A stretch of 64,000 nucleotides of DNA from Chitinophagaceae bacterium (GTDB lineage Bacteria > Bacteroidota > Bacteroidia > Chitinophagales > Chitinophagaceae). Where the stretch lies: NCBI GenBank assembly GCA_019638625.1, contig JAHBTK010000001.1, positions 1 through 64,000 of the forward strand, given 5' to 3'. This document shows positions 27,029-37,070 of the stretch, piece by piece (the first letter of the stretch is position 1; each line of letters starts with the position of its first letter). The translations under genes were made by a program, and so were the position numbers. The notes under the pieces were generated by a model. That model saw only the letters and a program-made list of their open reading frames with translations. It had not been told where the DNA came from and did no database searches.

Positions 27029-27060
27029 GCCGTTCTTATATGAACAGGCCGGCTTTTTTA
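27029..27060. terminator. Possible terminator between Dabb and carboxylase genes
   Basis: GTTC-TTATAT-GAAC inside AGCC...GGCT forms a bulged hairpin. It is followed by T-rich sequence on either strand. It lies between the Dabb gene and the carboxylase gene, both on the minus strand, and may end or attenuate the upstream transcript. Confidence 0.4.
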
Positions 27061-27086
27061 CTAAATCTGTCAATCGAAACGCTTTA

Positions 27087-27503
27087 TTATTGCTGCGCCC
27101 AATAATCCAACACGGTCACCTTGTCTAAAACAGGTCCAAGCACTTCCACAAAAGCCTTATGTTCGGGATGTGGCAGGTACACTTCTCTGTCTGCCTCGTT
27201 GGCAAAGCTCACGAAAAAACAATGCGTTAACCCCTGGTTCAGCCCTTCGGGACTGTTGTTGATACCCCATTCGAAATCCTTAATTTCTTTGATTTTGGAA
27301 GGCAGTTCCCTGAAAGCGTCTTCCACGGCTTTTACCTGTTCTGTGGTCGCGGAATCCTTAAATTTGAAAAGTACTACGTGTCTTAACATTTTTTCCGGTT
27401 TATTTTCTTGTTCTTGTTTACTCTCTTGTTCTTTTACCTGTTGGTTGTTACACGAAATAATGGCGGCGGCTGATAGTAACGCGATAAAGACGAGCTTTTT
27501 CAT
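27087..27503 (-). CDS. Dabb (stress-responsive A/B barrel) family lipoprotein
   Basis: A 138-residue lipoprotein. The start is placed at 27503 because the signal MKKLVFIALLSAAAIISC with its lipobox then begins the protein; a longer frame to 27548 exists. A short Q/E/K linker precedes a ferredoxin-like dimeric barrel of the Dabb family: MLRHVVLFKFKDSATTEQ, VEDAFRELPSKIKEI, GLNQGLTHCFFVSFANEAD, and VEVLGPVLDKVTVLDYW. Secreted Dabb lipoproteins are common in Bacteroidota and their role is not known. It lies upstream of the carboxylase gene in the same direction with an 80-base gap. Confidence 0.85.
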   Translation of the reverse strand: MKKLVFIALLSAAAIISCNNQQVKEQESKQEQENKPEKMLRHVVLFKFKDSATTEQVKAVEDAFRELPSKIKEIKDFEWGINNSPEGLNQGLTHCFFVSFANEADREVYLPHPEHKAFVEVLGPVLDKVTVLDYWAQQ

Positions 27504-27641
27504 TTCGATTCCTGTTTTATTTTGTTGACAGATTGAAAAACTTAACAATATACACTAAAATATATTAATAGCCGGTGCTGTGCAGCGGCGAAATATTCCG
27601 GCAAATAACTGGTCCTGATACGGTTGGTCATCAAAGCGCTG

Positions 27642-27680
27642 TCAAACGAAAAGGTCTGTTCCGTTCAGGGAGCAGACCTT
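27642..27680 (-). terminator. Terminator of the TonB receptor gene
   Basis: AAGGTCTGTTCC (27651-27662) pairs with GGGAGCAGACCTT (to 27680) in a stem of about 12 pairs with one wobble and a short loop. On the minus strand it is followed by a T-rich tract. It lies about 30 bases after the receptor stop codon. Confidence 0.8.
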
Positions 27681-27708
27681 CTGATATGCCTTAAGGGTTG
27701 GGAGTGAG

Positions 27709-30700
27709 TTAAAAGATATATCTCAAGCCCAACTGCATTGACCAGGTAGAAGCGGTAGAGACATTGTCAATAAAGGTTTTATTTACAGGAACGTTATTAA
27801 ATGGAGAAATAGAGAACGATGGTACTCCATCAACCACACTTTCAACCCGTAAAGGGTTATTCACCGTGTATAATTTACGGATTCCCCAGTTTTTATTCAA
27901 AAGGTTGCCAACGTTGTATACGTCTGCTGTAAGTTGTAATGTATGCCGGCGTGCTCCGATATTAACAAAAATATCCTGAATAAGTTTTGCGTCAAACCTG
28001 TTGTACCACGGGATCAGTGTCCCGAATCTTTCAGCTACCTGGCCTCTGTGTTTTCTCAGATAGGGGTCTTGTTCAATATACGCCTCAAAAATTGCAGCCT
28101 GCTGGCTTGCGGTATACAGGTTGTCTCCATACATTTTATCCACAAATTGTATTTCATGAGGATCGCGGGCATCTCTCGGAATGTACATCAGGTCCTGCGA
28201 ATATCCGTCCCAGTTTAAGTCGCCATTGTAAATATAGCTATATCTTCCCTGGCTCGATCCTTCGTAGAACAGGGAAAATGTAGTGGCAAGGTGTTTGGCA
28301 TACTCTATCCTGTAAGAAAGGTTACCCACTACCCTGTGTGGCACCGCAAAAGCAGAGTTATACAAATCCAACGCATTTAAAGTGCCCAGGTTGGGATTAG
28401 CGTTCCATACAGAACTGGCCTGGCTACCGGGGTTAGCGGTTACATCCTGGGAAAAGCTGTAGTTGTAGGCGAGAGAACCATACAGTCCATTAGAAAAGGC
28501 TTTAGCGACCTGTGTAGTAAATACAAAGGACTGACCTTTATTGGTGTTATCCAGTACAATTGCGTTAGTAATGCCGGTATTCAGTCTCCTGGTTGCATTG
28601 CTGTTGGCGCTAAATGCAGGCCTTGTTATACCTCCTGTTGTTACTGTACTTGCCGGCAAGGGTTGGTTGGCATTGTACATGGCTGTCGCGTTGATGTCCT
28701 TTGTGTACATGAAGTCTGCAGACAGGGATACCCCATATCCGAATTGCTTATCAAATCCTATGCTGGTTCTCCAGATTTGCGGGAACTTAAAATTACGATC
28801 CGTCACAGCAAAATCCTGGGAGGCGGTAGTACCGGCTGTTGTAGGGAAATAGTAAGGGGTCAGGTTTTTATTGTAGAAAGGATTATATGCCGTGATATCC
28901 GGGTTAAACCTGAAATCATTCATATCTACCGGCTGACCCGGATTATTAAGGGATACATTTACATTGGAAGAATACTGGTACATTCCGCTATTGGTAGGAA
29001 TATTGGTAAGATACACAAACGGGATCCGCCCTGTGAATATACCGGTACCCCCACGGATAATTAAGGATTTATCGCCTTCCGGGTCCCAACGGAAACCTGC
29101 TCTGGGAGAAAAGAGAGGGGTTGCTTTGGGAAATTGTCCTGTATTCAACCGTATCGGTTTCCCTTCCCTGTCCTGAAAAGTAAGCGCACTGTTGGCTGGG
29201 TTTTCCAGGGGTTGTTCAGGATAAATGGGCTGATCAACACGTATGCCCAGCGTTAATTTAAACCTGGGATTAATATTGATCTCATCCTGTAAATAAACAG
29301 CCAGTTGACCTATTTTCAACTCAGCCGAATAAATGGCGTCTTTCCCCGGGATAAGGGAATAAGTTTGTGCGAATTTCAGAGGCGCCTGGTTGGTTAAAAA
29401 ATCTTCAAGACTATTAAATAAGTAGTATCCTGTAGCACCCCTCATAAACATATTACCCACTTCCTGGTATTCGTAACTCACACCGGCAGTAAGCATATGT
29501 TTTCCCGCATAGTAGGTAAGATTGTTGGTAATAGTATATATATCATTGATTACACTATTATTATTACCGTTGAAGGGTTCGTTACCTACGCTGATATAGT
29601 TCTGACCGCCCTTCAAAATATCAATTGCGGGAAAAGACCCTCCAATACGTATTTTATCACTGGATGTTTGGGTGACCGTTGCCAACAACTGATTGGATAA
29701 CCGGGAATTAAAATTACTGTTTAACTCCAGCGAGCCGGATCTCACGATGTCTTTTTGTTGATAGTTAAATCCGGAAAATGCCATAGCTGTTTGAGAAAAC
29801 TTGGGTCCATAAGTTACACCAGCCTGTGTTCCGCCAATATTACCACTTTGAGACGGCTGAAAATCCTGGGTACCTTCAAAATCACTGTACTTGGCGGTCA
29901 GTTTGTGCTTGTTGCTTATATTCCAGTCAATTTTAGCCAGGAATTTCCTGTTGTTGTTTTTAAAAGCAGGGAAATTATCATAAACGCCCGGATCGTATCC
30001 AAAGGTTTTTACATAGTCTGATACCCTTTGGAGGTCTGAAGCCGGTACGTCAGAAACGTTACCGCTGCCCGAGCCACCGGTGGGAGACCAAATAATGCCT
30101 GCTGCCGGTGGTTTATTTTCCTGCTCTGCATTTACGAAAAAGAACAATTTGTTTTTGATAACAGGACCGCCTACACTTAATCCGTAAATGGTTGTTTTTG
30201 CTTCAGGATTAGCTGCTTTCTGGCCCTTAACGTTCTCTCCAACAAATTTTTGATTCCTAAAATATCCGTATGCGGTACCATGGAAAGTATTGGTCCCGCT
30301 TTTAGTAATAGCGGCGATATTACCTCCTGTAAAATTCCCCTGCTTTACATCAAAAGGGGAAAGATTTACAGATATTTCCTCAAATGCATCCAGTGATACC
30401 GGGCTGTTTCCTGCGCCCGGCAGAGGATCCGAATTCAAACCAAAGTTGTTATTCAGGTTGGCGCCGTCTACCGTAATGTTGTTCAGCCTGTTGTCTCTTC
30501 CTCCTAAGCTATTACCGTTAGCCTGTGGGGTGAGTCGGGTAAAATCAGTGATACTACGGCTGATAGTGGGCATTGTGGTCAACACCTTGTTGTTCAGCAC
30601 TGTGCTGACCCCGGTTTTGTCCGGTGCCGCCTTCTTTCTTCTTCCGGTAACCACTATAGCAGAAAGTTCTTTCGAATCGGAATCCAGCACAGAATTGATA

Positions 30701-31011
30701 TTATATGCTTCACCAAGGGAAAGGAAAATGTTTTCTGTAACATCAGATTGTAATCCAACGAAATCAACCCTGACGGTATAGGGTCCGCCAGACCTGAGAC
30801 CAGACAGTACAAAAGTGCCGCCGGATTTTGAGACCGTTGTATACACCGTGCCAGATGGAACATGGGTAGCCGTGACAGTAGCCCCGGGGAGAGATTCCCC
30901 GTCTTTACTAAAGATAGTTCCGTTAATACTGCTTGTAGTTACCTGGGCAGTTGCCAGTTTGCCGGCAATTAAAATAATTGCGGTAAGGAGTAGTTTTCTC
31001 ATTAGTTGCAT
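27709..31011 (-). CDS. TonB-dependent receptor, Oar-like
   Basis: A 1100-residue outer-membrane receptor. The signal (MRKLLLTAIILIAGKLATAQ; ATG at 31002 is an equally good start) is followed by a carboxypeptidase-regulatory-like domain (about 25-110, SINGTIFSKDGESLPGATV). The plug is at about 130-240 (SITDFTRLTPQANG, GGRDNRLNNITVDGANLNNNFG, NLSPFDVKQGNFTGGNIAAITKSGTN), and a long barrel ends in the terminal aromatic LGLRYIF. This layout is that of Oar-type receptors, which in Bacteroidota and Myxococcota import or export peptides or proteins using TonB energy. No SusD-like partner is adjacent, which argues against glycan uptake. Confidence 0.9.
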   Translation of the reverse strand: MQLMRKLLLTAIILIAGKLATAQVTTSSINGTIFSKDGESLPGATVTATHVPSGTVYTTVSKSGGTFVLSGLRSGGPYTVRVDFVGLQSDVTENIFLSLGEAYNINSVLDSDSKELSAIVVTGRRKKAAPDKTGVSTVLNNKVLTTMPTISRSITDFTRLTPQANGNSLGGRDNRLNNITVDGANLNNNFGLNSDPLPGAGNSPVSLDAFEEISVNLSPFDVKQGNFTGGNIAAITKSGTNTFHGTAYGYFRNQKFVGENVKGQKAANPEAKTTIYGLSVGGPVIKNKLFFFVNAEQENKPPAAGIIWSPTGGSGSGNVSDVPASDLQRVSDYVKTFGYDPGVYDNFPAFKNNNRKFLAKIDWNISNKHKLTAKYSDFEGTQDFQPSQSGNIGGTQAGVTYGPKFSQTAMAFSGFNYQQKDIVRSGSLELNSNFNSRLSNQLLATVTQTSSDKIRIGGSFPAIDILKGGQNYISVGNEPFNGNNNSVINDIYTITNNLTYYAGKHMLTAGVSYEYQEVGNMFMRGATGYYLFNSLEDFLTNQAPLKFAQTYSLIPGKDAIYSAELKIGQLAVYLQDEININPRFKLTLGIRVDQPIYPEQPLENPANSALTFQDREGKPIRLNTGQFPKATPLFSPRAGFRWDPEGDKSLIIRGGTGIFTGRIPFVYLTNIPTNSGMYQYSSNVNVSLNNPGQPVDMNDFRFNPDITAYNPFYNKNLTPYYFPTTAGTTASQDFAVTDRNFKFPQIWRTSIGFDKQFGYGVSLSADFMYTKDINATAMYNANQPLPASTVTTGGITRPAFSANSNATRRLNTGITNAIVLDNTNKGQSFVFTTQVAKAFSNGLYGSLAYNYSFSQDVTANPGSQASSVWNANPNLGTLNALDLYNSAFAVPHRVVGNLSYRIEYAKHLATTFSLFYEGSSQGRYSYIYNGDLNWDGYSQDLMYIPRDARDPHEIQFVDKMYGDNLYTASQQAAIFEAYIEQDPYLRKHRGQVAERFGTLIPWYNRFDAKLIQDIFVNIGARRHTLQLTADVYNVGNLLNKNWGIRKLYTVNNPLRVESVVDGVPSFSISPFNNVPVNKTFIDNVSTASTWSMQLGLRYIF

Positions 31012-31358
31012 AACAGATGTTTTTGTTTCTCAGTACAAAGAAAAATCAATCTCTATTAAATCACTCCCATTTGTATTAACATATTATTATGCATTTTAAC
31101 ACATTATACACAAAAATATATGTTTCCATACAGCAGCCTGATTGGGGCAGTAGTAAGCGGCAGTAGGTAAAGAACAGTAAATTTTTTCCTTTTTGTTGAC
31201 CTTTCCGGTTTCCGGGTGATAATGTAATGGTGATGAGGTAATAAATGTGACTTAGCAGGATAAATAAGATGTTCAACGGGTGTTTTGATTAAATCGGCTA
31301 AAAAGGAAGCCTGTTTTTTACAAATGCAGTATCTTTCACGGAAAAGATAGAACTGGCA
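31012..31358. other. Divergent intergenic region
   Basis: AT-rich region between the receptor gene (minus) and the sigma factor gene (plus). On the minus strand, TATTTTTG (31111-31118) is a perfect TAnnTTTG box for the receptor, about 100 bases before its start, without a clear -33 partner. No gene or strong hairpin is seen. The sigma factor frame is open from 31302 but without an ATG. Confidence 0.4.
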
Positions 31359-31907
31359 TTGGAAACTTTGAATGATTGGCTTCAAGACAACCCTGAACAC
31401 GCGCTTAAACGCATTTATTCTGATAACTTCTCATGGTTAGAGAACTACATACGGCAAAACTCCGGTAACCCGGACGATGCGCGGGACATATTTCAGGAAG
31501 GAATAGCTGCTGCATGGATGAACCTGCGGACGGGTAAGTTTGTGGGTACAAGGGATAAGTTCAATGCTTATGTGCGACAGATTTGTAAATATAAATGGAT
31601 CAACGAATTAAGGTCCGGGAAAAGAAAAAAAACAGTCTATAATGAGCAGGTTTCCGAACAGGATATACCAGATAATGTTTCTGAAGGGGACCTGGAACAT
31701 ACCATGTTGCTGAAAAAAAGCTTTTCAATGCTTGGGGAAAAGTGCAGGGAGGTGCTGGAACAGTTTTATTATAACCAGAAACCGCTGGGCGAAATAGCGA
31801 CACAAATGCAGAATACGGAGGATAGTATCAAAACGATAAAATATCGCTGCATGATGCAACTGAGGAAGTTTTTTCTGGATGAAATGAAAAAAAATGGCGA
31901 AATATAA
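31359..31907 (+). CDS. ECF-type RNA polymerase sigma factor
   Basis: A 182-residue sigma-70 family factor with region 2 (DARDIFQEGIAAAWMNLRTG, then FNAYVRQICKYKWINELR) and region 4 (MLGEKCREVLEQFYYNQKPLGEIATQM, then SIKTIKYRCMMQLRKFF). No ATG is available near the N-terminus. The best start is TTG at 31359, giving METLNDWLQDN. The 3' end overlaps the next gene by 14 bases, and that gene encodes a membrane protein with the anti-sigma layout, so this factor is probably held inactive by it. The downstream CHAT protease, PorV-like protein and large T9SS cargo are likely co-transcribed. Confidence 0.88.
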   Translation: METLNDWLQDNPEHALKRIYSDNFSWLENYIRQNSGNPDDARDIFQEGIAAAWMNLRTGKFVGTRDKFNAYVRQICKYKWINELRSGKRKKTVYNEQVSEQDIPDNVSEGDLEHTMLLKKSFSMLGEKCREVLEQFYYNQKPLGEIATQMQNTEDSIKTIKYRCMMQLRKFFLDEMKKNGEI

Positions 31908-32619
31908 AAACGATATTGATAAAGAGTTGTTCGAACGGATCGAAGCATATATCCGGGACCGGATGGATGCGGACACGCGGGTAGCTTTTGAAAAAGAGAT
32001 GCGGTTGGACGAATCGCTGAACCGGGAGGTGATGTTGCAGCGCCGTTTAATGGCTTCAGTAGAAGTCTTTGCCTTTAACGAAAATGAGGCGGGCAAGCAA
32101 CCGGCTACTGCTATTCCGGTAAGAAGGATAGGGTCCAGGCTGAGTTATGTGGCCGCTGCGGCAGCGGTTGTGTTGATAGTATTACTGATATGGTTCAACC
32201 GTACCTCAAAACCGTCAATTGAAAGCCTGTATGCAGATCACTTTACAGCCGATGCCGGTTTGCCGGTGGTGATGAGCAGCGTTGACGAAAATTATGCATT
32301 TTATGACGGTATGGTAAGCTATAAGGAAGGGGACTATTCCGGCGCGATCAGCAGATGGAGAGAAATAGACAACACTTCAGATACACTTTCATACTATATT
32401 GGGATGGCATACCTGAACAGTAACAATGCAGCCGCTTCTATTGAATACCTGTCTCCTGTGGCGGAAAATGGTGGCAGCGCCTGGCAGCAAAAAGCGATAT
32501 GGTACCTGGCATTGGCCCACCTGAAGGAGAACAATACTACGGCCGCGATCGGCTGGCTTAACAGGTTGCAGGACTATGAACAGGCAAAACGGTTAAAAAA
32601 GGATATTGAAAATTTATAG
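31894..32619 (+). CDS. Single-pass membrane TPR protein, probable anti-sigma factor
   Basis: A 241-residue protein. Residues 1-80 are charged and helical (ELFERIEAYIRDRMDADTRVAFEKEM), the usual cytoplasmic anti-sigma layout. One membrane helix lies at about 85-101 (YVAAAAAVVLIVLLIWF). The outer part, about 115-241, carries TPR-like helical pairs (FYDGMVSYKEGDYSGAISRW, YYIGMAYLNSNNAAASIEYL, IWYLALAHLKENNTTAAIGWL). It overlaps the sigma gene by 14 bases. The expected arrangement is a cytoplasmic sigma-binding domain and a periplasmic TPR sensor. The anti-sigma role is inferred from layout and position; no zinc-binding motif is present. Confidence 0.75.
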   Translation: MAKYKNDIDKELFERIEAYIRDRMDADTRVAFEKEMRLDESLNREVMLQRRLMASVEVFAFNENEAGKQPATAIPVRRIGSRLSYVAAAAAVVLIVLLIWFNRTSKPSIESLYADHFTADAGLPVVMSSVDENYAFYDGMVSYKEGDYSGAISRWREIDNTSDTLSYYIGMAYLNSNNAAASIEYLSPVAENGGSAWQQKAIWYLALAHLKENNTTAAIGWLNRLQDYEQAKRLKKDIENL

Positions 32620-32634
32620 CTCCAAACAGACCTG

Positions 32635-35600
32635 ATGCGTTGGCTTATTGTAATATATGCGCTTGTGATGGGTGGTAACCTTGCTGCACAGGAAAGCGGA
32701 TATTCAAAGGCTGTAAACGCACTGCGCAACCAGGAATACGATAGCGCCATTTTGCATATCAATGAAGCGATCCGTTTTTTCTCGGGAGAACAGACCAACG
32801 ACAGCCTGGTCTTTTCCTATGTGCAAAAGGCGGAGATCGTTTGGGAGCAGAAGGGTATACAGCCTGCACTCACCATTCTGGATGAAACATTGAAAATAGC
32901 CGGCAATCTGCCGGCCAACAGTATAGCCAGGGTAGCGGCACTCAACAAAAAAGCCCAGGTGCATGTGCACAATGCAGAAGCAGAAACGGGAAAAAAATAT
33001 TTTTTACAGGCCCTGAGCCATATACCCGCAAACGCCGCTCCTAATATTATTTACGGAAACCTGTACACGAATGTTTCCTGGTTGTACCTGGAACTACAGG
33101 ACTTTACACCAGCTCTCCGGTATGCCGGGGAAGCAAGAAAGATCTATGAGGGACTGTACGGAAAAGACGCCCGGCAGTTGATGGGTGTGTACCAATCGCT
33201 GATGCTGATTGCACATGATGCCGGTTGGTATAGTCAATCCGAGGAGTATGGGCTGGAACTACACCGCCTGGCGAATCTTCATCTCCGCCCCGATCATCCC
33301 AATAAAGGCCTGGTGCATAACGATCTGGGTACCTTATACGAAAGTATGCACCGGCTGGACGAGGCGCTTTTTCACCGGCAGCGAATGGTGCATATTATTC
33401 AGCAGGATTATGCAAAGCATAAAAATCCGCAATTGCTGGCCATTGCCTACAATAACATGGGCAACCTGTACAGGACAATGGGAGAGATACAACTGGCGGA
33501 GGCGTATTTCGAAAAGGCCAAAGAACTGCACGAGATCAATTTCGGGCCGTCCGGCGCCGGCTTTGTGCGGCCATTGGTGCACCTGGCAAATGCGAAAAAA
33601 GACCTGGGAAACTATCCCGGGGCGGAAGAGCTGTATGCGCGGGCCTATGCCCTGCAAAAGAAGGTGGCGGGAAATGACTGGCGTAATATGGCCTATGTAG
33701 AGGCACAGTATGGCGACCTTTTTTTTGCAAAAGAACAATACCCGGAGGCAGAAACCTACTACAAACAGGCGCTTGCCAATCATGCAAAAGCAGGGATCGG
33801 CAATACAACCATAGTGGAGGAAACCCGCACTACACTGGCAGAAACCTATGCACGATCAGGTCGCACAGGCGAAGCAGCGCTGCTGCTGCAGGAGGTGCTG
33901 AACAGGCAAAAAAAACTGTATCCGAAAGGCAATATAGTGATCGCCGGAATGTATAATAAGCATGCTGTTACCTGGCTGTTAGGGCAGCAGCCGGAAAAGG
34001 CGCTGCGGTATTCAGACAGTGTTTTCCTCGAATTGCTGCAGGTACCTGTTTTACCGGATAACTGGATGGAAAAACTGCCATACAATCATCATATTATCCG
34101 TTATCTGAAAGACCGTGCTTTAATTGAAGCCGCCTTGTATCAGAAAAACGGGAAAACAGCTTCGTTGGAAAATATCATTGCTCTGGCGGAACAATATGGC
34201 AGCTACCTGGAGAGATCGCTTCCCGCGTTGAGAACACAGGCCACGCTTATGCAGCTTGCCAGGCAGCACAGGGAAATTTATAACGCGGCCATAGATGCCT
34301 GTTGGCAACTCTATCAAAAGGACAATAAGACCGTGCATACGGAGAAGGCATTTGAATTTGCAGAGAGAAGCCGGGCGCTCGTGTTGCGGCTTGCTGCCAA
34401 TAATATTATGATAGATGCCAGCCGGACCGGTGGAGATGCAACGGACGAGCAGGATCTCTATTGGCGTAAAAGGATCAGTTCCCTCAATGCGCAGTATCTC
34501 GACAGTGAAAAAAGGAATGATTCACTGCTTACCCTGTTAACCGGTTCAATGGAATCATACAGGCTGTTCCAGGATAGTGTCCTCCGGTCCGGTAACCTGC
34601 CGGCAAAACAAAAATACCGGCTTGACCCTGCCGGCATTGACGAGATTCAGGCAAAGCTGCTTGGTAATAAACAAACATTGCTGCAATACATCGTTACTTC
34701 CGGTCATATTTATGCGTTTGTGCTGAATGGGAAACAATTTTCCATGCATAGGTTACCGGCCGGGGGTTTGCAGGAAGCGGCGGAATTAAAACAATTATAC
34801 AATATCACTCCCGGAAAATTCAGTACGGCTGCTTACCGGTTATATGAAGGCTTAATACAGCCGCTGGAACAACAGTTTGCTTCCGGGAAACTGATCATTA
34901 TACCTGACGGAGAACTGTTCTATCTGAATTTTGAGCTGCTGGTATCCGGCAACAGCAACCGGGATTTTAACGCCATGCAATATCTTATTCACCGGTATGA
35001 AATATCCTATCAACTGTCGGCTACCGGGCTGGTACTGAACACCTGGAATCGTGTAAAAGATAAAAGAGCCATGTTGCTGACACCGGTATTTACCGATGAT
35101 ATGAAACAGGCTTATCTCCGGTTCATTGGAGATTCTTCGCTGGCAGACCAACAATATTTTAGCCTGCTCCGGCAGCCTTTTTCGGTCAGGGCGGCAAAAC
35201 AAATAGGAGGGTATATCAAAAATGACCTGTATGCGGAACAGGCCGCGGATGAAAGTATTTTTAAACAGACGGCGGAAAATTACCATATCCTTCACCTGGG
35301 TACCCATGCTGAAGTAAACAATGCGGCGCCGCTGCAATCCCGGTTTTTCCTGGCAAAAGAACTGACGCCTGATTCTGTTGCACATGAAGACGGTTACCTG
35401 CATGCCTATGAAATATATGCCATGCAGTTGCAGGCGGAACTGGCTGTATTAACAGCCTGTGAAACCGGCATTGGCAACTGGAGCCAGGGCGAAGGCGTTA
35501 TGTCGTTGGCGCACAGTTTCATGTATGCGGGGTGCCCTTCCGTGGTAATGAGTCTCTGGAAAATAGACGAAAAAGCCAGCGCTGATATCATAGCAGCATT

Positions 35601-35844
35601 TTACAGGCACCTCTCCGGCGGAAAATCAAAAAGCGAGTCGCTGCGCCTGGCTAAAATAGAACACATGGAAGAGTCCGGCGCCCATACACATCCTTATTTC
35701 TGGGCCGGGATGACGTTGGTGGGAAACGAAGAGCCGGTGTATGCTTCCTCTATGATCACCTGGATCATACCTGCCGGGCTTGTCCTGCTGACAGGATTGT
35801 GGTGGTTTCGAAATAAAAGAAAAGGGGTTTCACCGAAAAATTGA
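32635..35844 (+). CDS. Exported CHAT-domain protease with TPR repeats
   Basis: A 1069-residue protein with a signal peptide (to about LAAQ, residue 19), many TPR repeats over about 25-560 (LLAIAYNNMGNLYRTMGEIQ and similar), a helical linker, and a C-terminal CHAT (caspase-like) peptidase at about 700-1020. The catalytic pair is intact: His891 in LGTHAE and Cys942 in LTACETG. SVVMSLWKIDEKA is the following CHAT motif. A final membrane helix (about 1038-1055) and a basic tail anchor it, so the protease should face the periplasm. It starts 15 bases after the anti-sigma-like gene. It may cleave that protein or the large T9SS cargo; this is inference. Confidence 0.85.
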   Translation: MRWLIVIYALVMGGNLAAQESGYSKAVNALRNQEYDSAILHINEAIRFFSGEQTNDSLVFSYVQKAEIVWEQKGIQPALTILDETLKIAGNLPANSIARVAALNKKAQVHVHNAEAETGKKYFLQALSHIPANAAPNIIYGNLYTNVSWLYLELQDFTPALRYAGEARKIYEGLYGKDARQLMGVYQSLMLIAHDAGWYSQSEEYGLELHRLANLHLRPDHPNKGLVHNDLGTLYESMHRLDEALFHRQRMVHIIQQDYAKHKNPQLLAIAYNNMGNLYRTMGEIQLAEAYFEKAKELHEINFGPSGAGFVRPLVHLANAKKDLGNYPGAEELYARAYALQKKVAGNDWRNMAYVEAQYGDLFFAKEQYPEAETYYKQALANHAKAGIGNTTIVEETRTTLAETYARSGRTGEAALLLQEVLNRQKKLYPKGNIVIAGMYNKHAVTWLLGQQPEKALRYSDSVFLELLQVPVLPDNWMEKLPYNHHIIRYLKDRALIEAALYQKNGKTASLENIIALAEQYGSYLERSLPALRTQATLMQLARQHREIYNAAIDACWQLYQKDNKTVHTEKAFEFAERSRALVLRLAANNIMIDASRTGGDATDEQDLYWRKRISSLNAQYLDSEKRNDSLLTLLTGSMESYRLFQDSVLRSGNLPAKQKYRLDPAGIDEIQAKLLGNKQTLLQYIVTSGHIYAFVLNGKQFSMHRLPAGGLQEAAELKQLYNITPGKFSTAAYRLYEGLIQPLEQQFASGKLIIIPDGELFYLNFELLVSGNSNRDFNAMQYLIHRYEISYQLSATGLVLNTWNRVKDKRAMLLTPVFTDDMKQAYLRFIGDSSLADQQYFSLLRQPFSVRAAKQIGGYIKNDLYAEQAADESIFKQTAENYHILHLGTHAEVNNAAPLQSRFFLAKELTPDSVAHEDGYLHAYEIYAMQLQAELAVLTACETGIGNWSQGEGVMSLAHSFMYAGCPSVVMSLWKIDEKASADIIAAFYRHLSGGKSKSESLRLAKIEHMEESGAHTHPYFWAGMTLVGNEEPVYASSMITWIIPAGLVLLTGLWWFRNKRKGVSPKN

Positions 35845-35903
35845 CGATTTTCTGTTTACCACAGCAGATACTTGTTGATATAAGGGTATATCAAAACTTC
35901 AAC

Positions 35904-37022
35904 ATGAATACCCTGCAACTTTTGAGAAGAACGCTCCTGCTATGGATGGTTCTCTCTACAATGATGCTGTCTGCCCAGCAAACCCTGAATATTGCTACTA
36001 CCCCTGCTCCCTTCCTGCGGATATCGCCTGACGCAAGGGCGGGAGGAATGGGAGATGCAGGCATTGCCACCTTACCCGACGCAGGCGCCGCTTACTGGAA
36101 TGCCGGCAAGCTGGTGTTCAATGAAGAGACCGGGGGCGCTGCTGTTTCCTACGTACCCTGGTTGAGAAAGATCAGCGATGACGTGTATTTTGCTTCAGCT
36201 TCAGGGTTTTATAAGCCGGATGAAAACCAGGCAATCGGTATCGGCGTACGGTATTTCAGCCTGGGCGATACCCGGTTTACTTCTGATGGTCACGACAACC
36301 TCGGCACTCACCGCCCGAGGGAAGTGAGCCTTGACCTGAGCTATTCCCGGAGGCTTACGGATGCGCTGGGACTGGGCATCTCCGCCCGCTATATTCATTC
36401 TGCGCTTGTCAATAATGTATCCGGTTCAGGATTTGATTACCAGCATGCATCTGCAGTGGCCGCTGATATTGGTCTGTACTACGACAACCGCACTGACGGA
36501 GACGGATTTACTTTCGGAACAGCGTTTTCCAACCTGGGCAGCAAAATTTCCTATATCCGGAATGCGGCGGAAAAAGATTTTATACCCGCTAACTGGGGCA
36601 TTGGCGCTTCCTGGAACAAAGTAATGAATGAACTGCATACCCTTTCCATTGCCGTTGACGCCAACAAGCTCCTGGTGCCGGTGTTAAAAGCCGACTCACC
36701 GGATGCCATCAGGCAATACAGGCAAAAAACTGTGGCCCAAAGCTGGGGCGATTCTTTCAGCGATTTTCCGGGGCAGGCCGGCATAGCAGCCGGGCTGGAA
36801 TACTGGTACGACCAGGTATTTGCATTGCGTACGGGCTATTATTATGAGTCAATGGAAAGAGGCGGCAGGCAGTACCTGACGGCAGGTATCGGTGTCCGTT
36901 ATAATATACTGGGCTTTAGTTTTTCCTACCTCCTTCCTTCGGGGAGTGGCGTCAGCCAGAACCCGCTTTCCAATACCCTTCGCTTTTCATTGTTATTTAA
37001 CTGGGGTGCTGATAACCGGTAA
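35904..37022 (+). CDS. porV: PorV/PorQ-family outer-membrane protein (T9SS)
   Basis: A 372-residue outer-membrane barrel of the FadL-like PorV/PorQ family. The start is set at ATG 35904, where a normal signal peptide begins; the frame is open to 35841. The mature N-terminus has the family signature FLRISPDARAGGMGDAGIATLPDAGAAYWN, followed by amphipathic strands through to a terminal LRFSLLFNWGA. PorV carries T9SS substrates from the translocon to the attachment complex. Its position directly before a protein with a T9SS sorting domain suggests a dedicated copy, although the general PorV of the cell cannot be excluded. The gene symbol is by likeness. Confidence 0.82.
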   Translation: MNTLQLLRRTLLLWMVLSTMMLSAQQTLNIATTPAPFLRISPDARAGGMGDAGIATLPDAGAAYWNAGKLVFNEETGGAAVSYVPWLRKISDDVYFASASGFYKPDENQAIGIGVRYFSLGDTRFTSDGHDNLGTHRPREVSLDLSYSRRLTDALGLGISARYIHSALVNNVSGSGFDYQHASAVAADIGLYYDNRTDGDGFTFGTAFSNLGSKISYIRNAAEKDFIPANWGIGASWNKVMNELHTLSIAVDANKLLVPVLKADSPDAIRQYRQKTVAQSWGDSFSDFPGQAGIAAGLEYWYDQVFALRTGYYYESMERGGRQYLTAGIGVRYNILGFSFSYLLPSGSGVSQNPLSNTLRFSLLFNWGADNR

Positions 37023-37070
37023 CCCGGTATTTACAGATAAAGGACTCCTTCCCTTAAAACTTTATATAGT

